From Patiria pectinifera (lineage: Eukaryota > Echinodermata > Asteroidea > Valvatida > Asterinidae): a stretch of DNA of 64,000 bases. The stretch spans positions 25,969,430-26,033,429 of the forward strand of contig CM057129.1 in assembly GCA_029964075.1 (NCBI GenBank), given 5' to 3'. The notes under the pieces were generated by a model that saw nothing but the letters and a program-made list of their open reading frames with translations, was not told where the DNA came from and ran no database searches. How positions within the stretch are numbered: the stretch's first letter is position 1; every line of letters begins with the position of its first letter. Positions 22,753-35,093 of this stretch are shown here, piece after piece. The position numbers were made by a program, and so were the translations under genes.

Positions 22753-25700
22753 ATGCCGTCCGAATCAGTCACCCTCCCAGCCATCAATTCTATCCCAGCT
22801 CAACTCAAAGGCAAAGACTTCCTGTCCTCTTCTCACTTCCGTATCGGCAACGACAGGCGTCTATCGCGTAGCGCCTTGAGGCGCAGCACCTTTACCAAGG
22901 ACTACATAGCACACGAACACTATGGCAGAGTAGCGGCCTCTGATCCACCAGCGCCTGCTGATGTCATGCATCGTGATCCACATCAAGGAAGTCAGAATAC
23001 CACAGAATCCAATATGGCCTTTAAAGGTCGCTCAATACCCAAGGTGCAAATGTGTCTTAAGCTCAATAAGACTAACTTCAAGATGGATACTGATGAGAGA
23101 GTGGATGTCTTCCACACCACGCATGCAAGTCATTACAATCCTAAGCCGCTAAGTAAGAGTTTTCCGTTTGATAACGCCATGAAGAGCTACGTACCTCAAG
23201 GGGATAAAGAGAAAGAGAAGATGCCAATGTCTGATTACAGAGATAACTTCTTGGGTCACGATACTAGGGTGGTCAAGGTGGAGAAAGCGCCATGTATGCA
23301 TGATGGTAAGACACATCTTCACTGTCTTAAAGATTACGTATGGATTATATCCTAACTGAATAATCCGCCAATATTTTACCCATGGCGGGATTTGGGACTT
23401 TATGTCGCATTTTTTTTTTTAGAGCAAAGGCTCTTGATGTTGTTGAAATTATGAGGAAGATGCTTCCCGTATTTAGAGCAAATAAAAGAAAACAAAAAAC
23501 CTGTAATGTATCCGAGAATTTAAAGCTTTTTTATCAGAGTAGAATTGTGTATGTTGATTTCTTGTCGTTTCGGTTTGACGTTTCAGTTCTTATAATTTCA
23601 TTTCCGATCTTGTTCAGGCGGCCCAAGCACAATTCGTGGTGAAGATAGAACCCACGAGCAATTTGCTACGTCGACAGAAGAGCAGTTTCCTGGAAGATAT
23701 CTGCCTTACGTTGCAGTCAAACCGAATGTAAGGATTTTGTATCATTTGAGCGTTTTTATAATTATAAAAAATACAAAAATTGGGACTTGTGTTTTTTTTT
23801 CACATTAACTTAAAAATTAATTTAAAGCCGTAAAATGTATACAACGCAATAGCATTTTTATGTTAAAATGTGTTTAGTGTTGACCGTTGTCTTTCAGATT
23901 GAGACAACTGAAGTATTTTCTTTCACATGTTCCAAAAATGAATTATTAAAAGGGAGTGTCATGTATTACGACTGGCTTGATTCTAATAGGAATGCCTTGC
24001 AATGTTTAAGGTCTTTTGACTAAAAACAGGCTGAGAAACAAGAGAAATACTTGGTAAAATGATCGTTTTCTATACTCTTTCTCCTCGACAGCTTCTAGGT
24101 TCCAATATTCCTCGAGGCGACCAAGAGAAACTTGTCCATCAAGACACTACCCAGCTTCTGTCTTATCCTAAGCCTGGTTCAGCCAACTACCGCGTCTATC
24201 GGCGTGACAACGCCCTCACCAGGCTGGGGGATACTAACTACAAGGTGGGACATGCGAAGAAGTATGACAAGTTTGAGACGACAGCGGCTCAATCCTTCCA
24301 GCTGGATCAAATGCCAGGTTGGTTTCTTTACTTTGTATTTGTCACGAGCCGCGCAGGTGGTGCGCACGTGGACGCATAATAAGGTTTTTTTTGTTTTGTA
24401 AAAGTAAAGACTGTCACAATGTGTAAAGTCTGAGACAATGTGGCCCTTCACGCTGGCGTTTATCTCCGGTTTCAGTGGCATGAAACGACTGAGAATATTT
24501 CTATTGCCTCTGGATTGGATGCCCGATCCATCGCAGGTTACTCCCCGGCTAACGCCGGTACCCATTTACACTTGGACAGAGCCAAGTGGGGGTGAAGTGG
24601 CTTGCCCAAGGACACAACATAATGGCCAGCAGCTGGATTCGAACCGCGGGGCGTACTGGATCTGTCTATTGCAGTCATGAGTTGGTTTCTGTTACTCTTT
24701 GTGGCAAAATCACTGAGTAACAAACCATAGGTTGAAAGTGATATGTACATGTACTTTCCAATGATTGCTTACGCAACTCAGATACATACATGAACACTTC
24801 GGAAAAAAATCCGTTTGGCATTTAAAATGGTTCAGTATAGGAAAAGCTATTTGCTGCTGAGTTGTTTAACGTTACATGTACAGGTACGGGTGATGCTAAA
24901 AATATAGAATAGGTACTTGTAGGAATACAAGAGGTAGTCAGAATGTGCTATATTATTAGGAGTGTGGTCACTCTCTGATTTTCCCCATTGTTTTTGACTG
25001 TGTGACTCGCAATTTATACTGAAGTTACCGATTTTGCATTTGTTACAGCCCCGACAGAGATAATCCCCTATGAAAGCAATGCCAGTAGTTTACCGGAGGG
25101 CGATCGTAACCCAGAAAGGGTGAAAAACAGAGTGACTACCACCAACTACACATTCTACCACAAAAAGGTGAGCACTATGGTACTTCCAGAGAAACCCTTT
25201 TCGTACTTTTTGAAAATTTCAATTTCGTTCTGCAATTTCATTCCCTTTGATCTTCACTCACATTGGTCTGTCCCCTATTTAGTCCCTCTTTAGTGTTTCT
25301 TCTCTCAACCCTGCATGCTTGTGCGTCCCTACTTGTTTTTTTTTGTATAACTGTGACTTGCATCTGAAGGTCTTGCTAAGACCGGAACGTCAAGCTCTCT
25401 TAATTTTGTTGATTTGTATATTTAGGGAAATCCAGCCAGAAAGCAGTTTGCGGCCGCTTTATTCAATTTCAATTTAAGTTATTTGCATTTTTTTTTAAAA
25501 TAATGTTAACAACAATGTTCCACGATGTTAGCAACAATGTTCCATGAGAAACAAATTTATCAGCTAGTCACTAGCTAAATTTTGATCTATGAAAGTAAAA
25601 CCGTAATAACAGATGAAGGAAAAAGAGGAGTTATTATGAAAAGAGGAATGAGAAAAGAAGCATGTGCATGACGTAGATGATTGCATTTAATTTTTGTCAA

Positions 25701-27383
25701 AAGCTACTTTTCATAGTTTCTCAGTCCTAAGAGCTTCCTCTTCAGACTTCACTTTACATTCATTGAATGACTTGAGTTATCTACTTCATGACAGCCCCCT
25801 GGGAATTTCCGTAATGACATCATATCGGGAGCAAACAAACTTACCTCCAGTAAGGTCGCTTTTGGAGTTCCCAGCCAATACTCAGCGTACTACTCTACGA
25901 CTCAGACCGACAATTACCCAGCATTCCATGTACCGGTACAACGTGTGGCTGGACACGAGAAGATTCGGAGCAAGGTGCCTCTGGATTACTATGGAAACGG
26001 TGAGAAGAAATAACAGATATAAGGAGATACCTTCAACATATACCTCTTTGAAAAAAAAGTAATCTGTTATCTTTGATGATATAAGGTCTATTAAAGACAC
26101 TTGTAAGAAGCTGTAGGGTGAAAAGGAGGGCGAGCAGATGTCAACTCTCATTCACCTCCTTTATCTTCAACAATTTGATTATCTTTTTCTATAAATAAAC
26201 GTTCAACTTGTATATATGTTTTATTCAAAGCAAAAAAAAAAACCACCTTTCCCCCTTTTTGGACCTCTGTAACCCTTTTCGCGAGCAGACTGGTTCCCGG
26301 TCCGTACATCATCGAAACTGATTGTGGAGCAGGAACCAGCCTACCTCACGAGAACAGAAATTATTGTCTGGCAGTCAATAATTTGAAATTGTAAAGTAAT
26401 AATTCAAAAACTAAACATTGCCTGATTTTTTTTCGGTCGATGTCTCATTCAAAAGTGAATAACTTTTGTATTTTGTATTGCTAGAACTGAAATAGCAATT
26501 TAGAAAAGGGATTTTTTTTCGGGATGAAACTCCAAAACAGCACGGGAACGCAACTCGGCATTTATTATCCTGTAAATTCAAAATACGGTCCAACTATGAA
26601 TGAAGTTTAACACTTTGATTTGTTTTGCCTTTGACAGGTACCGAGGTTAATACATCAACCACTAAAGATGATTTCCCATCCTGGAGAGAGATGCCATTAC
26701 ACACCGTCAGCAAGGAAACACTTGCTAAGGTAATATAACTGCATTTCTTTATAAAAAAAAGTGTATATCAACCTCAGTACAAATCTGACGCATGAAAGGA
26801 ACTTTGTCTACCTCTATCAAATACACTCAAAAATTGCCTTAATTTTACCAAAGTAAGGGTGAAAACTGCAACTACCTAAAATTGGGTTGTCCTTTACCCA
26901 AATGTGCGGGTTAGAATTTCTGTTAAATTCAAGCAAAACTTGTGGTCGTACCAGACTAAATTTAATTTGGTCTTGTATGACCACAGGTTTTGGTTGAATT
27001 TAACAAAGTAATATCAGAACTTTTCTGCAATTATAGGCAACCATAAATTAAGAAACACATACAATTACCACACTTTGCACTTCGGTATGCAACCCTAAAT
27101 TTAGCTTACAGGAATGAAATTTACTACTCACTAGATATTGAACGTCAGCAAGTTTAATTTAGGTCGTACCTTTACATTGATCTTATGTAAGTTAATTTTT
27201 GACCGTATTTTCTTTTTATTTTTGCAGTTGCGTCGATCGAACATCACCCCACCTCTTCATGGCGATCGTGAGTTTAATACAACTCACTTGACTTCCTACA
27301 CAGCGAAGAGGGTTGATCGATACCATTACGACAGTGGCAAACTACAAAGGAGTACTGTACCACTTGGAACTATGACCATATGA
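22753..27383 (+). CDS. SAXO5: SAXO5/TEX45-like axonemal microtubule-associated protein (7 exons)
   Basis: Exons: 22753-23305, 23618-23727, 24092-24317, 25049-25167, 25795-25999, 26638-26729, 27228-27383 (stop). All AG/GT junctions are in phase and give about 486 aa, close to mammalian TEX45/SAXO5 (about 500 aa). The protein is hydrophilic with no membrane segment. The N-terminal half has KDFLSSSHFRIGNDRR and PADVMHRDPH, then spaced repeats of the form (S/T)xYRxxF or NYxF (SDYRDNFLGHD, ANYRVYRRDN, TNYTFYHKK, SYTAKRVDRYHYD) and an IPRGDQEK motif. Such short Tyr/Phe/Arg repeats are typical of proteins that lie along ciliary doublet microtubules. The family match is from memory of the TEX45 pattern. 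Another SAXO-type or ciliary inner-lumen protein is the main alternative. The start is the first in-frame ATG of the long open exon, after AAG. Confidence 0.7.
24455..24660. repeat. tRNA-derived SINE-like repeat in SAXO5-like intron 3
   Basis: GTTTCAGTGGCATGAAACG, CCATCGCAGGTTACTCCCC, CCGGTACCCATTTACAC and GGCTTGCCCAAGGACACAAC repeat the block order seen at 2880-3120. A B-box-like GGATTCGAACC end follows. Same orientation as that copy. Confidence 0.7.
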
Positions 27384-27818
27384 AGCACAAAATTTCAGAT
27401 TTTTTTTTTTGGAAAGCAAATCCTTTTCAAGTTCCACATCTTATTTTGCCCGATTGATTTTATTTGGTTCGAAGAGCATGTCATTTTAGCAGTCTCAAAT
27501 ATATGTTCGCCTTGTATATATTCGTTTATCATTTTGCTTAAATATTTATGGGCGTATTTTATTACATTTTTATGATTGAAGTGTGTTTATAAATTCATTC
27601 ACTGCGTTAAAACAATAGTTTAAAACATGGAAAAGGTAGTTTGAGGAGTATGCTTCAAGACTTAGAATCACTGTAACACCTTTAATAAATGCGCAGTTAT
27701 GGGTCCACTTTTTGAAAGCAAAATAAATTCAATTTTAAGTTCTCTGTGAAATTAACAATTGCACTCATTAATTGGTTTTTCCGTTATTGGCTAGCATTTT
27801 GCTATGAACTTACAAGAT

Positions 27819-28023
27819 AGGGAAAGATTCCCATATCTGGCCATCACTAATTTTTCCCTTCAGTGACCTATCAGCCATCAGAAAGTGATAATATGTCCTA
27901 AAAAGTCAAAATTAGCAGGAAAAATATGAAAGTATTGACTGAGAAAACACTTAGAAATCTTCAGACTTGTCTCATGGGGTTTAGGATGACAAGTGATGGT
28001 CAGATTATGGGAATCTTTCCCAA
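27819..28023. mobile_element. Short inverted-repeat element (GGGAAAGATTCCCAT ends)
   Basis: GGGAAAGATTCCCATATC and GGCCATCACT near 27819-27850 pair with GTGATGGTCAGATTATGG and GAATCTTTCCC near 27992-28023. About 205 bp in all, consistent with a small MITE. No target duplication was resolved. Confidence 0.55.
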
Positions 28024-30001
28024 GAGAGTTTTTTTTTTTAATCCCACGTGAATGTACAGTTTCCCAACTGGTGGCACCACCAACTTGTACTCATCGATGA
28101 GTTTTGTTAAAATGCGCGATTAAAATCTTGAGTATATTTACCTTGTTGCTGGAAGTCGATCGTTGGACTGTATGGGTTGATTCTTACAAATTTCCTGGAA
28201 ACACAGGAGACAGACAGAAGGGAAGATTGCTCCGGCAGTCAGGGTCGGCAATCAGGGCCGGCAATCAGGGGAATCAGAGGGGGAGCGACGACGGAAGCGC
28301 CGAGGTCGTCTGCTGATGAAACTGTATTTCTTGAGATCCATTCTGGCCGGAAACTAGGGCCGCTATAGGCGGGCTAAAACACTGTCTTCAGATCGGTCCG
28401 AAGACGGTAGGTGCTGGACTGGTATTGTCGTGCACACAAGATCCGTGGTGTGACAACCGTTTGTATACGTGTTCAGTGTTAAATGCATGACGGCCAGCCA
28501 AATTGGAAAGCCGTGCATTGACGTGTCAGAGTATGGAAGGAACGGCCACACCCAAAACACTTCCATTTCAAGGTAAAGTAAACTGAACGCAATTATGTGG
28601 TCCTAGAGCATTTCGAGGTATCCGCGTGGACCGCCTCTCATCACGTGATGATCACACTATACATTGTAATTATGTAAACTCGTGGCCAGGGAGTACACAG
28701 TGAGCCAGCACTTTCCGCATTATGTAGGCTACATAAATAAAATACATGTTTGGGGGATTATGGCCTCGAGGAATTTTGCTTCAACCGACCAGATACAGAT
28801 GTATTTAAAATCCCAGACTGTATGAAACAATACCTATGTCCATACGCATATAAAACATCAATAGGACAGCGCGGCTTTATGGCAAACAATGAAAACTTGC
28901 ATCTTTCATTAGCAGTGCGTTTTCATCGGTTGCATGTGTTACCCTTCAGCACTCCAGACTCCAGACCCATTCAGTTTTATGGAAATGGGTCTGGGAACGA
29001 GATGAGATTTCAGAAGTTCCTGGATGTCTGCGCCAACCTTACCAAAGAAAAGTCCAAAACAAGAGAATTCTAGAATCTCTTGTTTTCTGACTATTATCAT
29101 GGGGCTTTTCAACAGAGGACAGACTTCAGAAAACCACCCCAATGTTTAGCAATTCTGTTCTCTATCAACGTTCCACATTGGAATCTTGAAAGAGAACAGA
29201 ATTATTTAAAAATCATTTCACCGAAAGAAATAAAGCTGGTTAGAGATGCTGAAAAAAAAATGCTTATCTCTGTTTTCAATTTTAAGCAATTTTAAAGGTT
29301 TTTTTTAGTTTTCATTTTGAACGAGCATTGATACAGTGAATAAATATCAGCTGATGTGATGAAGACAAAGTTGAATGCCTGAATTTTCCGCAAGCCTAAC
29401 AAGTTGCATCATCGGTCATTCCACGTGTGAAAGTTTTAAACGTACATTTGCGAACTTTAAAAAATCGAACTCACAAAACATGAAATATCCTACTTGATTG
29501 TAAAGGGATCAAGCATCCTGTGAAATCATTGCGCCTAGTATGCCGTCATTTCAAGTTCAAGAGAAGAGGAATTTACCGTCAGTTCCTCGCGATGGTTAGG
29601 ACGAAACCATAACTGAGAAAAATGACTGCCACCAATTAATCGAATTTAGTTTTAGTTTGCAATCTGTTACATATCCTTGAATGAAAATTATTTTCTCCGA
29701 GGGATAAACTGGGGATTTTACCACAAGAGGGTGCAAGTCAAAACGTATTAATGAACATTTTGGGAGGCTTTTCAAAGGAAACCTTGCTTTGTGGCGAGAA
29801 AAATGAAGATGCATTTTCGGAGTTTTCACAAGAAAGTATAAGGTAGCGCCAGTATCACAACTCCAGTGGTGCCACCTATGATAATGTTTGGTTTTCCTTT
29901 GAATCACTGTAAGACACTCAGGTTCTCGTTGTCTTTTCCCCTTAAATTAAAATTATCTCAACGATAAACTCAGAGAAGAAAAAAAAGTCGATAAAAATGA
30001 G

Positions 30002-30080
30002 CAGCGACGGTGTGGATTCGAACCAGGGACCTCTGTATCCATAGCTCATCTCGCTATCCACTGGGCTACTGTGTGGTAGC
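30002..30080 (-). repeat. tRNA-like segment (Pol III A and B boxes), probably SINE head
   Basis: The minus strand has TAGCCCAGTGGATAGCG, close to the A-box consensus, and a perfect B box GGTTCGAATCC. The cloverleaf stems are not all intact, so I do not call a functional tRNA gene. Confidence 0.5.
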
Positions 30081-30670
30081 TCGATGACAACCGTTCTTAA
30101 AAATGTTTTAATGTAACGGGTCGACTAAATGACAACAATGATCTTGATATCATTGTTCTGTTATGAACAAACATATTGGCCCGTTGACGTACGAATAAAT
30201 TACCATAAGTGGTGCCACTACCAAAAAGTATATCTACAGAGCAAAGTTTTCTACCGAGCTAAATTTTCGACAGGTTAGTTTTACCTACTTCATATTTATT
30301 GCATTATCCCTCGAATCGGCCCAAATACACTTTTTTTGTTTGCAGATAATGTCCTTTACCTTTAAGAAATATCTTTGCTTTCGTGGCGACACAAAATGAA
30401 CCTAAATACACAAACTAGACAGAAACAAAAAAAACACGGAAATAGGCAACAAATTGTTGAATTAAACGTGATGGTTAACTTTATTTACAACTTTTGTATT
30501 TGCGCTTGATTGCGGCCTAGTTCATAAACACGGTTTTATCAAACACGCACTGTCACACAATCTCAACTAAACATTTAAGCAATCCAGGAAATTATTCAGA
30601 ATTTTTCGTCAGCATGCAATCATTGAAATTGAAATGTAGGTAAACACACTCATCTCTGAAAAAAACACAG

Positions 30671-30816
30671 AATAAGAAGCCTCTGTACTGATGACGTCAC
30701 ACTTTGTTTGCACGTGTGCTTTCTTATGGGAGCCTGAGGGGGACGACGGTTTCGTAGCCCCATAGAAAAGCACGCAAGTAAACAAAGTGTGACGTCATCA
30801 GTACAGAGGCTTATTG
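30671..30816. repeat. Long near-perfect hairpin with TGACGTCA core
   Basis: Left arm AAGCCTCTGTACTGATGACG followed by TCACACTTTGTTT (30677-30709) is exactly complementary to the right arm ending at 30812. Imperfect pairing continues towards the centre (GTGCTTTCTTATGGG against CCCATAGAAAAGCAC). The spacer is about 30 bp. A decayed relative is at about 59185-59295. Confidence 0.75.
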
Positions 30817-31392
30817 AAAGGACAGGTATTGCTATATCTTGCATACTTTGGAAATAAAGTGTGATTATGAGCTGAGGAAATGCATGAATTTGGATTAGTT
30901 TGACCAAAATGGAACTTCGATGATGTAAATGAAGTTCATTGTTTTGTCATTAACCTAGAGCTGAACATTTCCAACTGATAAACAGTAAGAATACACTGAA
31001 ATCCAATACACAATATCACATCCATGCATTAGTGTAATGGACACATCGTGACTATAAAAGTGCTGCTCGGTTATGAATGCTGAAACATTCTGCAAAACCA
31101 GAGGCTGAATATTGGCAAATTTTGAAGAGTAAGGGTTTGACTATTTAACAGCTTCCATTGATAAGACCATTGTTTCTGACATCTTACAACAGTCTTACCA
31201 GTTCCATGTGATAAAAATTGTACAATTTACTAAAAATAATTGATACAGTGGATGTAAATGTTGTTTCAAACAAACTAATACACAATTTTTGCTCGTGACC
31301 GATCCAACCACTGCAACAAAGCTACATCCCCAGCCTTAAAATAACACAGTAAAAACATCCATTCCTGCTGTGCAACCACAGCAACAACCACC

Positions 31393-34300
31393 TCATACAT
31401 TGGTGGAGAAGCCGAACAATTCCTTGTCTCGGACTTTCTTGGGGTGGAGGTAGTAGAGGTCCGCCAACATGGGGTCCATCCAACGCTTGCTTTCATAGAT
31501 GTTCTCCCCCGCCTTCCAGCCCGGTACGTCTTTCATTATGATCGCTTCTTGCTCGAAGTTGGACTTCAGTATTTTCAACTTCCTGGAAAGACACAAAAAA
31601 AGTATGGTTCCTTGTAGTCAGCAATGTAACTGAAACTGAAATGCTAGGGACTCGATATGGATCCTAGTTCCTACTAGATCTGTCGCCAAATACTAGATTT
31701 CAGGGTCCATGAGATGAGTTTTTCTTAGGAACACATTTTGTAAAACTTTCTATTCCTCTTAAATCTATGAAAACTATTTGACATCCTTTTTGGATTATTG
31801 TATTGAAAAGTGCACTTCTTTAAACACTTAAAATTGTCCGTGCTTTTTCTGACAACTGAGGGCGCTGTTGCTGTGATGTCATTTCAGGAAGACACTGTTC
31901 ATTTTAGGGGTTTTCTGTTCCAAGTTGCGAACCCAAACATTTGCTCATTGAGAACATTTGTGAGAAAAGTTTTCTCATTGGCTTACTGCCATGTACTGAC
32001 AACAGATAACAAAATACAAGAAGATTTATGACAGCAAAATGTCCAATATTCTGGCAGTTTGGTGCTGAAATTTTTATTAATTCTTTTTTTAATGCAAATC
32101 GCCCATCACAAGGCCAAAGGCCACTCGAGGTGTGGGCTACAGAGGAAAGTGTGGAAGAACCAGCCCCTCACACTGAAACAAGACAAGATAATCTAATCTC
32201 TTCACAGTATGAATAGGGTTGGGATGGGTAACTAGTCCACTGCAAGGCATTAATAATGCCTCTACCCATACTAGGCGCAGAAATGTCATAGCCCAGGCTG
32301 GGCTCGAACCCACAACCTGCAGAATTACCCCCAGACCACTAGGCCATGGCACTCCACATGAGTAGCTGTAACATGGAGGTATCTGCCTGAAATGACATCA
32401 CACTTTTGCTCATGACTATGGAAATTTGCATTAATATAAAAGCCCTAAAGGTACCAAAATACCCTTGAAAATGACAAAACATAAACTGAAATAAGGTTAA
32501 ATGGGACACAAAGGTGCATTTCAAGGACTGCATTAAATAAAGCACATTGCTTCTAGATTAATAGTAATGTTTGTGGAGCAAAAACTAATATGAGAAATGA
32601 TTCTTTGTAGTTGAGGACCGTATAGCTATTAGGTTGGTTGGATAGGGAGGGGGTGGGCTTTAACCCCTACTTGTGGCATTTCACTCATTTTTAAAAAGTT
32701 ACAGTTATGTCTACTTCAAAGTTTTGAAATAAAAAATATATATTACAGGCCTTCAAGCAGACTCTGGTGAAAAAGTAGAACAGTAGGATCAAAATAGAAA
32801 TAAAAAAAGGACAAAAGTAGGACTTGTGCTCCATCCGCAACTAAGCTCTTGGAAGTACAGTTGCAGTACTCCTACACCCAAGCCCTTCATTGTGTGATTT
32901 ACATGCCAGTGTTTAACACTGTTATGAACAAATATCCAATGAGATTTCATTTTTCAGAGTTGTGGGACAAAAAGTAGGAAAAAGTAGGAATTTTAAGAAA
33001 AAGAAGGAAAAGTAGGAGTAAGGTAAAACAAACAAAAAAGTAGGAAAAGTAGGAATACTCGAAAGCTTGTAATTACATATGCATGGCCATTGGCCAATCA
33101 AAAGCAGTTAATGCTTTTCATACAGGGAAGAACAAGAAGGAACATTTCACATTTACTTACTGTCTATCATCTTCAGCTTTTAAGAGTGGCATGATACCGA
33201 TGAAACTTTCGTATTCCTCTCTTTGCCACAATCTTAGAAAAGGAAAAACAAAAGATTTGTTAAAAGGTTTTCTGTATGCAAGTTGGAAGTGTTCTTTCAT
33301 TTCGACGGTTGGTGTTAATCTACAAAATATGAGAAATAACTTTTTGAATTTTTTAGTTCATATTTAGACATGCCAGCAAAGTATTCAGTTTGCTCCTTAT
33401 TGGTTTCAGTCATCCTGTTTTGACTGCTGAGATAAACAAGACCAAACACACAACTTGTTTGCTATTGAATCTTGTGGAATTCTGCAGAAATCAAGATTAT
33501 TACCTTCGTTGTCGGTTGTGTCTGCCAAAGAAAAATGTTCCAACTCCCATGACAGCAGCACAGGTTGCGAACATCATGTAGCCTGAAATAAATATAGATA
33601 AAATCCAGTTTGATTTTTCAATACGCCCGAGCATATTATTCACAGTAATTTGCTCACAGAGCAAAATGCTTTGAACTTATGAAATGTATGTCTGTCCCTC
33701 AAAAAATAAAAACCCTGCCCTCTCTTACGACACTCGTTTTGGTTATAAATGTTGCTAACTTAACAAGTTTTGTACATATCTGTCGTAAGCCCTGAACCTA
33801 AAAGTGGATTTTTGTTCTTATACTATTTTGACAAGAATTTTTCATCAAATGTTATCATCTCAATGAAGGTCACTCATTGCAAAAAAATTGAACAGACATG
33901 AATCTGGGAATGAGAAACATTTCAAATTTTGTTAGAAAATAGGCGTAGGCCCTAGTCTAGGCCTACTTTGAAAATGCACTCGACTCTCCATAGACTTTGT
34001 ACACAACCACAGAAGTGGCGTCAAGATACATGAGATACTACATTCTGAAATGTAGTAGCCTAAGTAGGCCTATCCAGACGTCGCCACTTCAGTGGTTTTG
34101 TACAAAGAGTGGGGAGTCCCAGATTCATGTCTTTTCAACATTTTTGCAATAGGCCTACCTTCATTGATAAATGCGTCAGGATGCAACATTCTTTCCATAA
34201 TAACAGACAGACATTGACAGTCATGAAATTTTAATTTGGCCTTTTTTTTTGGATTTCATTTCATGATGAATAAAGGCAGTGGATATTTTGCCGGAGACGG

Positions 34301-35093
34301 CAAACCTTCAGTAAACGTTAGTTTGCCGGATATGCACTGAACATGCGCAGTTACTGTTTTTTTTTTACTTAAACATTTTCCGGTGACAAATTTTGCTCTG
34401 GCTCCATGCCAATATTATCGTTGTATTTTTGTATTTACAAGATGGGAATCAGACCAGTTTATAATTTCGGACTTTATTTCCCTTTTAAAAAAAATCCTCC
34501 AGAGCCACAAATCTGAAAAAGAAAATGTAGGCCTAATACTGTGCAATAAAATGTTTGAGACATATTAAAATAATAAAAGAAGAATATTCTTATTTATTTG
34601 GGGATGGGGGAAAAAACTTTAAAATGTGGCGGCGATCGGATTCGAACTCGAGTCATCCCGCTCATAGAGCTTCTGCTTAACCACTACACCAAACGTGCTA
34701 CACAACTTTTGATGGGAATTTAACACATCTTATAATTCAGCCCTATCTTAAAGAGTACAGCGCCCTCTGTTGATATGGATTGCCGCCGGCAAACCTTTAG
34801 TAAACGTTAGTTTGCTGTCATTACCTCCGGCAAAATATCCACTATCTTAACTTATTCAACATGTTCAATGTTACATCATGTACTGTTAGCTCTCCATTTG
34901 TCCATGGTTTTGGCACAGATTTTTAAAGATAATATTTTGGACAAACTCGCACATAAATACAAAATATTGTTTCTGCAAGATGTACGGAATAATTATGATT
35001 ACCAGACATCCCCCTTTTTGGAAGAACTCGCTTGTAATCGATGGGTGGATAGCCGCCTTTCGGCGGCATATCCTGCTTGAAAGTCGACGCCAT
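31393..35093 (-). CDS. NDUFA13: NDUFA13 (GRIM-19), mitochondrial complex I subunit, complete
   Basis: Accessory subunit of NADH:ubiquinone oxidoreductase in the inner mitochondrial membrane; in mammals also called GRIM-19. Exons in transcript order: 35003-35093, 33504-33582, 33161-33232, 31393-31582. They join in phase to 143 aa; the human protein has 144. The N-terminus KQDMPPKGGYPPIDYKR and LPKRGMSG are family signatures. Residues 32-50 (YMMFATCAAVMGVGTFFFG) form the single membrane helix. Then come HNRQRRLWQREEYESF, IGIMPLLKAEDDRQ and EQEAIIMKDVPGWKAGENIY, followed by a diverged C-terminal tail ending in TNV. The start ATG at 35091-35093 is followed by GCG in a CG-rich stretch, as expected for a housekeeping promoter. 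Confidence 0.95.
31705..32560. mobile_element. AGGGTCCATG MITE family copy, split by a SINE-like insertion
   Basis: The segment from AGGGTCCATGAGATGAG to about 32090, and again from about 32365 to 32560, aligns with the intact copy at 42172-42735. It shares ACTGAGGGCGCTGTTGCTGT, TGACATCACACTTTTGCT and GGAAATTTGCAT. The middle 32100-32355 is foreign. It lies in the last NDUFA13 intron. Confidence 0.65.
32100..32355. repeat. tRNA-derived SINE-like insertion nested in the AGGGTCCATG element
   Basis: The minus strand has a tRNA-like head near 32300-32350: GAGTGCCATGGCCTAGTGGT resembles an A box and GGGTTCGAGCCC a B box. It interrupts the older MITE copy, so it is a later insertion. Confidence 0.55.
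32750..33060. repeat. AGTAGGA-rich simple repeat region
   Basis: Many imperfect AAAAGTAGGA units between about 32770 and 33055, inside an NDUFA13 intron. No coding signal. Confidence 0.6.
33895..34140. repeat. Inverted repeat around ACATGAATCTGGGA
   Basis: ACATGAATCTGGGAATGAG, GACTCTCCATAGACTTTGTA and AGAAGTGGCGTC on the left pair with GACGTCGCCACTTC, TTTTGTACAAAGAG and TCCCAGATTCATGT on the right. A single arm with the same words lies at 16550-16670. Found in the first NDUFA13 intron. Confidence 0.6.
34278..34843. mobile_element. MITE with AGTGGATATTTTGCCGGAG ends and an internal tRNA-like segment
   Basis: The 19-bp end AGTGGATATTTTGCCGGAG (34278-34296) is exactly complementary to 34825-34843. 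Inside each end is the motif GGCAAACCTT(C/T)AGTAAACG, present twice in the same orientation and itself partly palindromic. A tRNA-like part (minus strand, about 34625-34700) has TGGTGTAGTGGTT and AGTTCGAATCC. It lies in the first NDUFA13 intron, and a diverged relative is at 16060-16740. Confidence 0.7.

Larger units (their letters stand above)
27384..31392. other. Intergenic region between the convergent SAXO5-like and NDUFA13 genes
   Basis: Both flanking genes end here, so the outer parts are probably 3' UTRs. It contains an inverted repeat (27819-28023), a repeat shared with about 680-960 (28860-29050), a tRNA-like segment (30002-30080) and a long hairpin (30671-30816). The 60-110-aa open frames near 28104-29300 have no recognisable domain. 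Confidence 0.6.

Noticed and set aside
28104..29073. Coding exons of an extra gene between SAXO5-like and NDUFA13
   Set aside because: The 107-aa frame at 28750-29073 shares its end with the repeat at about 680-960, and no splice-consistent chain or domain was found.
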